A stretch of DNA of 25,074 nucleotides from an uncultured Actinomycetes bacterium. Lineage in GTDB: Bacteria; Actinomycetota; Thermoleophilia; Solirubrobacterales; 70-9. The stretch's first letter is position 1. The number at the start of each line of letters is the position of its first letter. The notes beneath the pieces are model-generated. The model had not been told where the DNA came from. It made no database searches and saw nothing but the letters and a program-made list of their open reading frames with translations. The position numbers and the translations under genes were made by a program. Positions 17,372-23,947 of this stretch are shown piece after piece. The stretch covers positions 1 through 25,074 of the forward strand of contig CALCIA010000245.1 of NCBI GenBank assembly GCA_937907435.1, in the 5' to 3' direction.

Positions 17372-18146
17372 GCGCCGCCGCCTCCCCACGCCGTTGATGG
17401 GCCGAAAACTCAAGCATGTCTTGAGTTTTCGGCCCATCAACATTCCAGACCTGCCAGGGGGCTTCGCCGCTGCGCCAGAGGTCGTCGAGGGCTACCGCGT
17501 CCTTGTAGGTGTCCATGCAGTCCCAGAAGCCCTCGTGGCGATGGGCGCGGAGCTCGCCCGCCGCGGCGAGGCGCTCGAGCGGCTCGCGCTCCAGCACCGA
17601 GTCGGAGCCGATGTAGTCGAGCGCACTCGGCTCGAAGCAGAAGAAGCCGCCGTTGATCCAGTGCTCGGACCGCGGCTTCTCGACGAAGCCGGACACCCGA
17701 TCCCCGTCGAGCTCCGCCACGCCCCACTGGAGGTTCGGTCGCACGACGGTCACGGTCGCCGTCACGCCCGCCTCGCGGTGCCCCTCCACCAGGTCGTCCA
17801 GATCGACGTCGGCCACCCCGTCGGCGTAGGTCGCGCAGAACGTGCTGCCGGCGAGGCGCTCGCCGAGCGCCGCGATACGCCCGCCGGTCGGCGTGTCGAG
17901 GCCGGTGTCGACACACTCCACGGTGACGCCCGCGGGCCAGCGCTCTTCGTCGACGAAGCGCTCGATCTGGTCGCCCAGGTAGCCCGTCGCGAGCAGGAAG
18001 CGGTCAAACCCCTGGGCCGCGTAGATCCCGATCACGTGCCAGACGATCGGCCGGCCGCCGATCTCGACCAGCGGCTTGGGAACCGTCTCGGTCCGCTCCC
18101 GCAGTCGCGTCCCCCGGCCCCCGCACAGGATTAAAACGGGCGGCAT
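17364..18146 (-). CDS. rfbF: Glucose-1-phosphate cytidylyltransferase
   Basis: RfbF joins CTP and glucose-1-phosphate to CDP-glucose, precursor of CDP-dideoxyhexoses in surface polysaccharides. The 260-residue protein shows LILCGGRGTRL (5-15), KPLVEIGG, DTGLDTPTGGRI, YADGVADVD (107-115), INGGFFCFEP and GFWDCMDTYKD, diagnostic of this family. Family members normally end soon after APWKVW; here APWQVWN (residue 235) is followed by 25 more residues encoded by a perfect palindrome plus an Arg/Ala-rich tail. ATG at 18146 is chosen because it starts at the conserved strand; another in-frame ATG lies at 18173. The start codon sits in a small hairpin loop. Confidence 0.92.
   Translation of the reverse strand: MPPVLILCGGRGTRLRERTETVPKPLVEIGGRPIVWHVIGIYAAQGFDRFLLATGYLGDQIERFVDEERWPAGVTVECVDTGLDTPTGGRIAALGERLAGSTFCATYADGVADVDLDDLVEGHREAGVTATVTVVRPNLQWGVAELDGDRVSGFVEKPRSEHWINGGFFCFEPSALDYIGSDSVLEREPLERLAAAGELRAHRHEGFWDCMDTYKDAVALDDLWRSGEAPWQVWNVDGPKTQDMLEFSAHQRRGEAAARG
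17393..17441. repeat. Perfect 22-bp palindrome with 5-nt loop at the rfbF/epimerase junction
   Basis: Arms 17393-17414 and 17420-17441 are exact reverse complements; the outer part reads GTTGATGGGCC and the inner part GAAAACTCAAG, with loop CATGT. It lies inside the 3' end of rfbF (adding V236 to about H250) and ends 22 bp before the epimerase start. Its A-tract is markedly richer in A/T than the flanking DNA. It may be a dispersed palindromic element or a transcript-processing hairpin that sets the rfbF to epimerase ratio. Confidence 0.9.
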
Positions 18147-18180
18147 TGCCGCCCTTGGATTTAGGCCGCCCATCGGCGGC
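18138..18180 (-). promoter_or_regulatory. Two adjacent small hairpins around the rfbF start
   Basis: On the transcript, GCCGCC/GGCGGC (18180-18165) encloses GAUG, and GGGCGGC/GCCGCCC (18154-18138) encloses AAU of the rfbF start. Because the arms share sequence, they can also pair with each other in an alternative fold. A TAAATC box (18163-18158) lies between and could be a -10 element. They separate metO from rfbF, so termination or start-site masking is possible; no U-run is present. Confidence 0.4.
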
Positions 18181-18197
18181 AGGATCGCATGAAGGCG

Positions 18198-18470
18198 TCA
18201 GCCGCCGGCGACAGCCGGGAGGATCGTCACCTCGTCGCCCTCGGAGATGGCGGTCTCCAGCCCTTGCTGGAAGCGGATGTCCTCGCCGGAGACGTAGACG
18301 TTGACGAAGCGGCGCAGGGTACCGTCCTGGGTGATCCGCTCGCGCAGGTCGCCGTAGGCGGCGAAGACCGCGTCAAGTGCCTCGCCGACATTGGACCCTT
18401 CGACCTCGACCTCGGCCTGACCGCCGGTGGCGACGCGGAGCTGGGTCGGGATCTTGACGGTGACGCTCAT
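18198..18470 (-). CDS. metO: ThiS/MoaD-like sulfur-carrier protein (MetO/CysO type)
   Basis: This 90-residue ubiquitin-like protein ends in ILPAVAGG; the C-terminal Gly-Gly is activated and turned into a thiocarboxylate that donates sulfide. It closely resembles mycobacterial CysO (SVTVKIPTQLR, RRFVNVYVSGEDIRF, GDEVTILPAVAGG). The start codon follows the stop of the PLP enzyme with no gap (TAGATG), so the pair is made together. Next to a threonine-synthase-like enzyme and below a SAM riboswitch it fits MetO, the sulfur donor for homocysteine in Streptomyces, better than CysO, which partners CysM. The activating enzyme is not in the window. Confidence 0.88.
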   Translation of the reverse strand: MSVTVKIPTQLRVATGGQAEVEVEGSNVGEALDAVFAAYGDLRERITQDGTLRRFVNVYVSGEDIRFQQGLETAISEGDEVTILPAVAGG

Positions 18471-19706
18471 CTATGCACTTACCTCCTGGGCGGCGAACTC
18501 GGAATCGAAGCTTTCGAGATTCGGATCGATCTCGTGCATGGAGAACGTATCGCGGGTCGCGTCCAGCGTCTTCAGCCCCTCGCCGGTGATGTAGGCGACG
18601 ACTTTCTCGCCCGCCTTGAACTCGCCCCGTTCGGCCAGCCTGCGCAGCACCGCGATCGTCACGCCGCCCGCGGTCTCGGTGAAGATCCCGGTGCCTTCGG
18701 CGAGCAGCTTGATCCCTTCGCGGATCTCTTCGTCGGAGACCGACGAGATGTTGCCGCCGGTCTGGCGGGCGTGCTCGATCGCGTAGGGGCCGTCGGCCGG
18801 GTCGCCGATCGCGAGGCTCTTGGCGATCGTGTCGGGGCGCTGCGGCTTGCAGACGTCGTGGCCTTCGGCGAACGCGGTCGCGACCGGGCTGCAGCCGTCG
18901 GCCTGGGCGCCGTGGAAGGTCGGCTGGTCGCCCTCGACGAGCCCGAGGTCGATCCATTCCTGGAAGCCGCGGCCCAGTTTGGTGAAGAGCGAGCCGGAGC
19001 CGATCGGCGCGACCACCCGGTCGGGCAGTTCCCAGCCGAGCTGCTCGACCGTCTCGAAGGCCAGCGTCTTGGAGCCCTCGGCGTAGTAGGGGCGCAGGTT
19101 GACGTTCACGAACGCCCACGGCTGCGTGTCGACGAGTTCGGTGCAGAGCCGGTTGACGGCGTCGTAGTTGCCGCGCACGCCGACCAGGTTGGTGCCGTAG
19201 ACGTCGGAGGCGAGCAGCTTCTGCTCCTCCAGGTCGGCGGGGACGAGGACGTAGGACTCGAGCCCCTCGGCGGCGGCGCGGGCGGCGACCGCGTTGGCGA
19301 GGTTGCCGGTGGAGGCGCAGGCGATCGTGTCGAAGCCGAGCTCCTTGGCCTTGGCGACGGCGACCGCGACGACCCGGTCCTTGAAGGAGTGGGTCGGGTT
19401 GGCGGCGTCGTTCTTGACGTAGACCTCGGCTTCGGTGCCGAGCAGCTCGGCCAGCCGGTCGGCGCGCACCAGCGGCGTCAGGCCCGGCTCCAGCGGGTCA
19501 CCGGGGTTGCCGGAGATCGGCAGGAAGTCGCTGTAGCGCCAGATCCCATGGGATCCGGCCTGGATCCGCCGCTTGACCTCCGCCGCGTCCAGCCCCGAGT
19601 GGTCGTAGCTGACCTCCAGCGGGCCGAAGCAGTTCTCGCAGAAATAGGCGGCGCTCTCCTCGTACTTCGTGCCGCACTCCTTGCACTTCAAACCTTCGAC
19701 TGACAT
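18471..19706 (-). CDS. metM: Threonine-synthase-like PLP enzyme, probable O-phosphohomoserine-dependent homocysteine synthase
   Basis: The 411-residue protein has an N-terminal zinc ribbon (Cys8, Cys11, Cys23, Cys26), then a fold-type II PLP domain with Lys109 in NPTHSFKDR, STGNLANAVAARAA, the phosphate-binding region APIGSGSLF and TAGGVTIAVLRRL. Sequence alone would give threonine synthase. The SAM-I riboswitch in its leader and the abutting sulfur-carrier gene instead match MetM, reported in Streptomyces to make homocysteine from O-phosphohomoserine with thiocarboxylated MetO. Threonine synthase activity cannot be excluded. ATG at 19706 is preceded by AAGGG; the open frame further upstream (to 19823) crosses the riboswitch terminator and is not coding. 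Confidence 0.8.
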   Translation of the reverse strand: MSVEGLKCKECGTKYEESAAYFCENCFGPLEVSYDHSGLDAAEVKRRIQAGSHGIWRYSDFLPISGNPGDPLEPGLTPLVRADRLAELLGTEAEVYVKNDAANPTHSFKDRVVAVAVAKAKELGFDTIACASTGNLANAVAARAAAEGLESYVLVPADLEEQKLLASDVYGTNLVGVRGNYDAVNRLCTELVDTQPWAFVNVNLRPYYAEGSKTLAFETVEQLGWELPDRVVAPIGSGSLFTKLGRGFQEWIDLGLVEGDQPTFHGAQADGCSPVATAFAEGHDVCKPQRPDTIAKSLAIGDPADGPYAIEHARQTGGNISSVSDEEIREGIKLLAEGTGIFTETAGGVTIAVLRRLAERGEFKAGEKVVAYITGEGLKTLDATRDTFSMHEIDPNLESFDSEFAAQEVSA

Positions 19707-19735
19707 CCGATCACGTCCCTTATGTGAACCAGCAT

Positions 19736-19770
19736 AAAAAAAGACCTTCCGCCACGTGGGGCAGAGGTCC
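19736..19770 (-). terminator. Intrinsic terminator of the SAM-I riboswitch
   Basis: On the transcript, GACCUCUGCC pairs with GGCGG-A-AGGUC (one bulged A, one G-U) around the loop CCACGU and is followed by seven U (19742-19736). The left arm and loop contain CCCCAC, which can pair instead with GUGGGG at the 3' side of the aptamer P1 stem; this is the expected antiterminator. Confidence 0.92.
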
Positions 19771-19783
19771 GATCGGACGTCCC

Positions 19784-19897
19784 CCACATCTGTCAGATCA
19801 CCTTGATCTGCTGGAGTTGGCACCTGCCTCGGACCGCTAAGTCCGAGATGGTTGCCGGGGCTTCACTGGGCCAGTCCCTCCACCCCTCTAGATGTGG
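19784..19897 (-). promoter_or_regulatory. SAM-I (S-box) riboswitch aptamer
   Basis: The leader RNA contains the S-box core: CUAGAGG near the 5' side, GGAGGGACUGGCCC, GUGAAGCCCCGGCAACC, a variable stem CUCGGAC/GUCCGAG, GGUGCCAACUCC, and a closing stem CCACAUCU (19897-19890) with AGAUGUGG (19791-19784). SAM binding stabilises this P1 stem, frees the downstream terminator and switches off metM-metO. A TAGGCT box at 19920-19915 is a reasonable -10 for the leader; the -35 is unclear. Confidence 0.96.
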
Positions 19898-19937
19898 CGC
19901 TTATGTGTGGGCGAAGCCTACCATGAACCTGAAGACG

Positions 19938-19965
19938 TTTCCGATGCCTCGCGGACGGCTAACCT
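19938..19965 (+). promoter_or_regulatory. Weak putative promoter of corA
   Basis: TTTCCG (19938-19943), a 16-bp spacer and TAACCT (19960-19965) form a plausible promoter facing corA. Transcription would start near 19972, giving a leader of about 40 nt that holds the first codons of a 37-codon GTG frame (19972-20085) overlapping the corA start. Confidence 0.3.
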
Positions 19966-20011
19966 ACTCGTGTGATCGCGATTCTCCCCCACGACGAGAC
20001 GGGCGCGGCCG

Positions 20012-21016
20012 ATGCCGAACCTCCCGAAACCACGCCTGCGGCGCAATCGCCGCGGCGAGCTCGTCGCGCCGGTCGAGACCGCTGAGCCACAGGCCCCGCA
20101 CGTCGAGCAGATCGAGTGGGGCGGCCTGCGCTGGGTGAACATCGAGCACCCGGGGGCGCTGGAGCGCGCCTGGCTGGAGGAGCACTTCGACTTCCACGCC
20201 CTCGACCTCGAGGACGTGCTCTCCCGCAACCAGCGGCCGAAGATCGACATCTACGACGAGTACCTGTTCAGCATCCTGAACCTGCCGGTCTTCGACCGCG
20301 CCGCGAAGCGGCTCGGCGCGGGCGAGCTCGACCTCTTCGTCGGCCCCGATTTCCTGGTCACGATCCCGAACCAGCCGCTGCAGCCGGTCGAGTACCTCTT
20401 CGAGCGCTGCCGCGGCAAAGAGGAGCTGCGCGAGCAGCTCTTCTCGCGCGGCTCCGGCTACCTCCTCTACCGCCTCGTCGACGACTGCTTCGACTACTGC
20501 TTCCCGATGCTGCGCAAGATCGGCAACAAGCTGGACGCGCTCGAGGACGACATCTTCGAGGGCCGCTCCGAGGACATCGTGCGCGACATCTCCAACGCCA
20601 AGCAGGAGATCATCAACTTCCGCAAGGTGATCCGCCCGCAGCGGCCGGTCCTGCGTGACCTGGAGAAAGTCAAATCGCGCTACCTCTCCCCCGATTTCGA
20701 CCTCGAGATCTACTTCGACGACATCGTCGACTCGCACGAGCGGATCTGGGACATGCTGGAGAACTACAAGGAGGTGATCGAGGCGCTCGAGGAGACCAAC
20801 GAGTCGGTGATCTCGCACCGCCTCAACGACATTCTCCGCGTGCTGACCTCGATCAGCGTCGTGATCCTGCCGCTCACCCTGATCGCGAGCATCTGGGGGA
20901 TGAACGTGAGGGTGCCCGGCCAGGACAACCTCGCCGACTTCTTCTTCGTGCTCGGCGGCATGTTCGTGATCCTGGTCGGGATGGTCGCGTGGTTCAAGCG
21001 GCGCGGTTGGCTATAG
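20012..21016 (+). CDS. corA: CorA-family divalent metal (Mg2+/Co2+) transporter
   Basis: The protein forms a pentameric inner-membrane channel for Mg2+ and related ions. Its 334 residues comprise a basic N-terminus, the cytoplasmic alpha/beta domain (WVNIEHPG, FDFHALDLEDVL, RPKIDIYDEYLFSILNLPV), a long helix with many acidic residues, and two C-terminal membrane segments: about 273-294 (LTSISVVILPLTLIASIWG) and 308-328. The GMN selectivity motif lies at 296-298 in the form IWGMN; the usual preceding Tyr is Trp. The basic tail FKRRGWL faces the cytoplasm. An in-frame TGA at 19973 limits the start to the ATG at 20012. No strong ribosome-binding site is visible. Confidence 0.94.
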   Translation: MPNLPKPRLRRNRRGELVAPVETAEPQAPHVEQIEWGGLRWVNIEHPGALERAWLEEHFDFHALDLEDVLSRNQRPKIDIYDEYLFSILNLPVFDRAAKRLGAGELDLFVGPDFLVTIPNQPLQPVEYLFERCRGKEELREQLFSRGSGYLLYRLVDDCFDYCFPMLRKIGNKLDALEDDIFEGRSEDIVRDISNAKQEIINFRKVIRPQRPVLRDLEKVKSRYLSPDFDLEIYFDDIVDSHERIWDMLENYKEVIEALEETNESVISHRLNDILRVLTSISVVILPLTLIASIWGMNVRVPGQDNLADFFFVLGGMFVILVGMVAWFKRRGWL

Positions 21017-21025
21017 ACATCAGGC

Positions 21026-21057
21026 GCCGCCTCCTCCGCTTCGCGTCCGGGGGCGGC
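21026..21057 (+). terminator. Possible terminator hairpin after corA
   Basis: GCCGCCTCC (21026-21034) pairs with GGGGGCGGC (21049-21057) with one G-U, loop of 14 nt, followed only by TT. It begins 10 nt after the corA stop and ends before the -10 box of the HIT gene. Confidence 0.45.
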
Positions 21058-21063
21058 TTCCCA

Positions 21064-21078
21064 TAGGCTCAGGCGCCC
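21064..21078 (+). promoter_or_regulatory. Putative near-leaderless promoter of the HIT gene
   Basis: TAGGCT (21064-21069) fits TAnnnT and ends exactly 9 nt before the GTG start at 21079. No Shine-Dalgarno sequence is present. A weak TTCGCG lies 18 bp upstream. Confidence 0.45.
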
Positions 21079-21573
21079 GTGGCAAATTTTCGGATCTGGG
21101 CGCCCTGGCGCCTCGCCTACGTGTCAGACGCGGCCAAGGACATCGAGGAGGAGTGCATCTTCTGCGCGAAGCCCGCGCAGGATGACGACGAGGGCAACCT
21201 GATCGTCCACCGCGGCGAGCGCGCCTTCGTGATCCTCAACCTCTACCCGTACACGAACGGGCACCTGATGGTCGCGCCTTACGAGCACGTCGGCGCGATC
21301 GAGGAGATCGCGCCGGAGACGACGGCGGAGATGATGGCGCTCGCCCAGACCGCGATCCGCCGGCTCGGCGACGTCTTCTCGCCGCACGGCTACAACGTCG
21401 GCTTCAACCAGGGTCGGATCGCGGGCGCCGGGGTCGAGCACCACATCCACATGCACGTGGTGCCGCGCTGGTCGGGCGACAACAACTTCATGCCGGTGAT
21501 CGCCGACACGAAAGTCATGCCGCAGACGATCGAGCAGAGCTACGCGGTGCTGAAGGGAGCGTCATGGAGCTGA
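21079..21573 (+). CDS. HIT-family nucleotide hydrolase/phosphorylase (Ap4A phosphorylase-like)
   Basis: HIT enzymes cleave dinucleoside polyphosphates or nucleotidyl conjugates. The 164-residue protein has a CIFC pair (Cys26, Cys29), LNLYPYTNGHLMVAPYEHVG, GFNQGRIAGAGVEHHIHMHVVPRW with the His triad His122-x-His124-x-His126, and a C-terminal FMPVIADTKVMPQT. This pattern is close to the mycobacterial Ap4A phosphorylase group. The start is GTG at 21079, giving (f)MANFRIWAPWR, which keeps the conserved Trp/Arg N-terminus. Its end overlaps the start of the phosphomannomutase by 10 nt. Confidence 0.92.
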   Translation: MANFRIWAPWRLAYVSDAAKDIEEECIFCAKPAQDDDEGNLIVHRGERAFVILNLYPYTNGHLMVAPYEHVGAIEEIAPETTAEMMALAQTAIRRLGDVFSPHGYNVGFNQGRIAGAGVEHHIHMHVVPRWSGDNNFMPVIADTKVMPQTIEQSYAVLKGASWS

Positions 21574-22931
21574 ACCCGGGGATCTTCAAGGCCTACGACA
21601 TCCGCGGCATCTACGGCGAGGAGATGGACGAGGGCGTCGCGTACGACATCGGCCGCGCCTTCGTGCGCGTCCTGGCACGACTCCGTGACAAGCCCGCCGG
21701 CGATCTGCGCGTTGGCCTCGGCCGCGACATGCGCCTGACCGCGCCGAAGATGGCGGCGGAGCTGCGCGACGGGATGATCGTCGAGGGCGCGACCGTGGTC
21801 GACGCGGGCATGGTCGCCACCGAGATGCTCTACCACCTGGTCGGCTCGCGGGAGCTCGACGGCGGCGCGATGTGTACGGCGTCCCACAACCCCAAGGCCT
21901 ACACCGGCGTGAAGCTCGTCCGCGAGGGCGCGCTACCGCTCTCCGGCGACGCCGGGATCGGCGAAGTCAAGGCGGAGATCGAAGGCGGCCTCGGTGAGGC
22001 GCCGGGCGGCGGCGAACTCGAAGAGGTCGACATCTGGGAGGAATTCCGCGCCCACGCGCTCGGCTTCATCGACTCGGCCGCGGTCAAGCCGATGAAGGTC
22101 GTGGTCGACGGCGGCAACGGGATGGGCGGGCCGATGGTCGGGCCGATCCTCGAACGGCTGCCACTGGAGCTGGAGGAGATGTACTTCGTTCCGGACGGCG
22201 AGTTCCCCGACCACGAGCCGAACCCGCTGCTGGAGGAGAACCGGCAGATGATCATGGACCGGGTGCGCTCGACCGGGGCCGACCTCGGCATCGCCTGGGA
22301 CGGCGACGCCGACCGCTGCTTCTTCATCGACGGCTCGGGCGAGTTCTGCGACGGCGACTTTGTGTGCGCACTCCTGGCGCGCTCGATCCTGGCCAAGAAC
22401 CCGGGCGCGACGATCCTCTACGACCCGCGTTCGAGCCGCGCCGTCCCTGACCTGGTCGCCGCCGAGGGCGGCCGCTCCGACCTCTCGCGGGTCGGCCACG
22501 CCTTCTTCAAGGCACGGATGCGCGAGGAGGGTGCGGCGTTCGGCGGCGAGGTCTCCGGCCACTACTACTTCCGTGATTTCTGGAACGCCGACTCGGGGAC
22601 GATCCCGGCGCTCCTGATGCTGGAGCTGCTCTCCAAGGAGGGGCGCACGATCGGCGACCTGATGTCCGAGTTCCGCTCGAAGTACTTCATCTCCGGCGAG
22701 ATCAACTCCGAGGTCGCCGACCAGGCGGCGAAGCTCGACGCGATCCGCGAGCGCTACTCCGACGGCGAGATCGCCGAACTCGACGGCGTCTCGGTCGACT
22801 ACGAGGACTGGCACTTCAACGTGCGGCCCTCGAACACGGAGCCGCTGCTGCGGCTGAACCTCGAGTCGCTGGTCTCGCGCGAGGACATGGAGTGCCACCG
22901 CGACGAGGTCCTGGGGCTGATCCGCGGGTGA
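21564..22931 (+). CDS. Phosphomannomutase / phosphoglucomutase
   Basis: This alpha-D-phosphohexomutase interconverts 6- and 1-phosphates of mannose and/or glucose, feeding GDP-mannose and other sugar nucleotides. The 455 residues carry all four family motifs: phosphoserine Ser107 in TASHNP, the Mg2+ loop DGDADR (246-251), the sugar-binding GEVSGHYYF (328-336) and the phosphate-binding RPSNTEP (421-427). GEVSGHYYF is typical of dual PMM/PGM enzymes (ManB/AlgC). The ATG overlaps the HIT gene, and the stop overlaps the next start as GTGA, so the genes are co-translated. Confidence 0.95.
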   Translation: MELNPGIFKAYDIRGIYGEEMDEGVAYDIGRAFVRVLARLRDKPAGDLRVGLGRDMRLTAPKMAAELRDGMIVEGATVVDAGMVATEMLYHLVGSRELDGGAMCTASHNPKAYTGVKLVREGALPLSGDAGIGEVKAEIEGGLGEAPGGGELEEVDIWEEFRAHALGFIDSAAVKPMKVVVDGGNGMGGPMVGPILERLPLELEEMYFVPDGEFPDHEPNPLLEENRQMIMDRVRSTGADLGIAWDGDADRCFFIDGSGEFCDGDFVCALLARSILAKNPGATILYDPRSSRAVPDLVAAEGGRSDLSRVGHAFFKARMREEGAAFGGEVSGHYYFRDFWNADSGTIPALLMLELLSKEGRTIGDLMSEFRSKYFISGEINSEVADQAAKLDAIRERYSDGEIAELDGVSVDYEDWHFNVRPSNTEPLLRLNLESLVSREDMECHRDEVLGLIRG

Positions 22932-23935
22932 CGACGACCCCGGAGGCGGCGCTCGAGCAGGCGGCGTTGGCCGGCGTCCACCGGCTGCCCGTCCCGACCC
23001 CGTTCGCGGTCGGCATGGTCAACGCCTACCTGATCGAGGACGAACCGCTGACGCTGATCGACGGCGGGCCCAACTACGGCCGCGGCCTCGACGTTCTGAG
23101 CGAGTCGATCGCCGCCCACGGCCACTCGATCGAGGACATCGGCCTCATCCTCCTCACCCACAACCACTCCGACCACCTCGGCCTGGCGGAGATCGTGGTC
23201 GAGCACTCCGGCGCCGAGGTCGGGGCGTTCGGCCCGGCCGCCGAGCGACTCGCCAACTACGACACGGAAGCCGCGGCCGACGACGAGTTCGCGGTGGAGC
23301 TGATGCTGCGCAGCGGCATCCCCGAGGAGATCGCGATCGCGCTGAAGAGCGTCTCCACCTCCTTCCGCGGCTGGGGGGCGCCGGTGCAGGTGACGCGGCC
23401 GCTCGGCGACGGCGACGTGATCGAGCTGGCGGGGCGCCGCCTCGAGGTCCTCTTCCGCCCCGGCCACAGCGTCATGGACACGGTGTTCTGGGACGCCGAG
23501 CGCCAGTTCGGCTTCGTCGGCGACCACCTCCTCCCCCACATCTCCTCGAACCCCTTGATCAGCCGCCCGCTCGACGGCTCGCCCGGTCGCACCCGCTCGC
23601 TGATCGCCTACCTCGACTCGATGGCGAAGACCCGCGAACTGCCCGAGGGCAGCCTCCTCTTCGGCGGCCACGGCGAGCCGATCGACGGCCACCGCGCCCT
23701 GATCGACACCCGCTTCGCCTCGACCGAACGGCGCAAGGAGAAACTGCTGCGCCTGCTCGGCGAGGGCCCGCGCTCCGGCTACGAGCTGGCCCAGTCGATG
23801 TGGGGCAACATCGCCGTCACCCAGGCCTTCCTCACCCTCTCGGAGGTGATCGGCCACATGGACATCCTCGAGGACGAAGGCCGCGTCCGTGAGGTCTCTG
23901 ACGGCGCCGTGATCCGCTACGAAGCGGTCGCGTAG
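22928..23935 (+). CDS. Metallo-beta-lactamase-fold hydrolase with C-terminal winged-helix-like domain
   Basis: With the GTG start that overlaps the mutase stop (GTGA), the protein has 335 residues. Metal ligands are His78, His80, Asp82 and His83 in THNHSDHLG, His180 in RPGHSVMDT, Asp199 in VGDHLLP and His248 in GGHGEP. Residues from about 265 (RKEKLLRLLGEGPRSGYELAQSMW) onwards resemble the winged-helix tail of LACTB2-type proteins, some of which are nucleases or thioesterase-like hydrolases. The substrate is unknown. The TAG stop forms part of the -10-like box of the next gene. Confidence 0.88.
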   Translation: MTTTPEAALEQAALAGVHRLPVPTPFAVGMVNAYLIEDEPLTLIDGGPNYGRGLDVLSESIAAHGHSIEDIGLILLTHNHSDHLGLAEIVVEHSGAEVGAFGPAAERLANYDTEAAADDEFAVELMLRSGIPEEIAIALKSVSTSFRGWGAPVQVTRPLGDGDVIELAGRRLEVLFRPGHSVMDTVFWDAERQFGFVGDHLLPHISSNPLISRPLDGSPGRTRSLIAYLDSMAKTRELPEGSLLFGGHGEPIDGHRALIDTRFASTERRKEKLLRLLGEGPRSGYELAQSMWGNIAVTQAFLTLSEVIGHMDILEDEGRVREVSDGAVIRYEAVA

Positions 23936-23947
23936 TCTCTCGCGCAG
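23933..23947 (+). promoter_or_regulatory. Putative near-leaderless promoter overlapping the preceding stop codon
   Basis: TAGTCT (23933-23938) fits TAnnnT, ends 9 nt before the ATG at 23948, and its first three bases are the stop codon of the upstream gene. A weak GTGATC lies 18 bp upstream. No Shine-Dalgarno sequence precedes the ATG. Confidence 0.4.

Noticed and set aside
19707..19823. N-terminal extension of the PLP enzyme
   Set aside because: It would be encoded by the riboswitch terminator and its U-run; the zinc ribbon starts right after the ATG at 19706.
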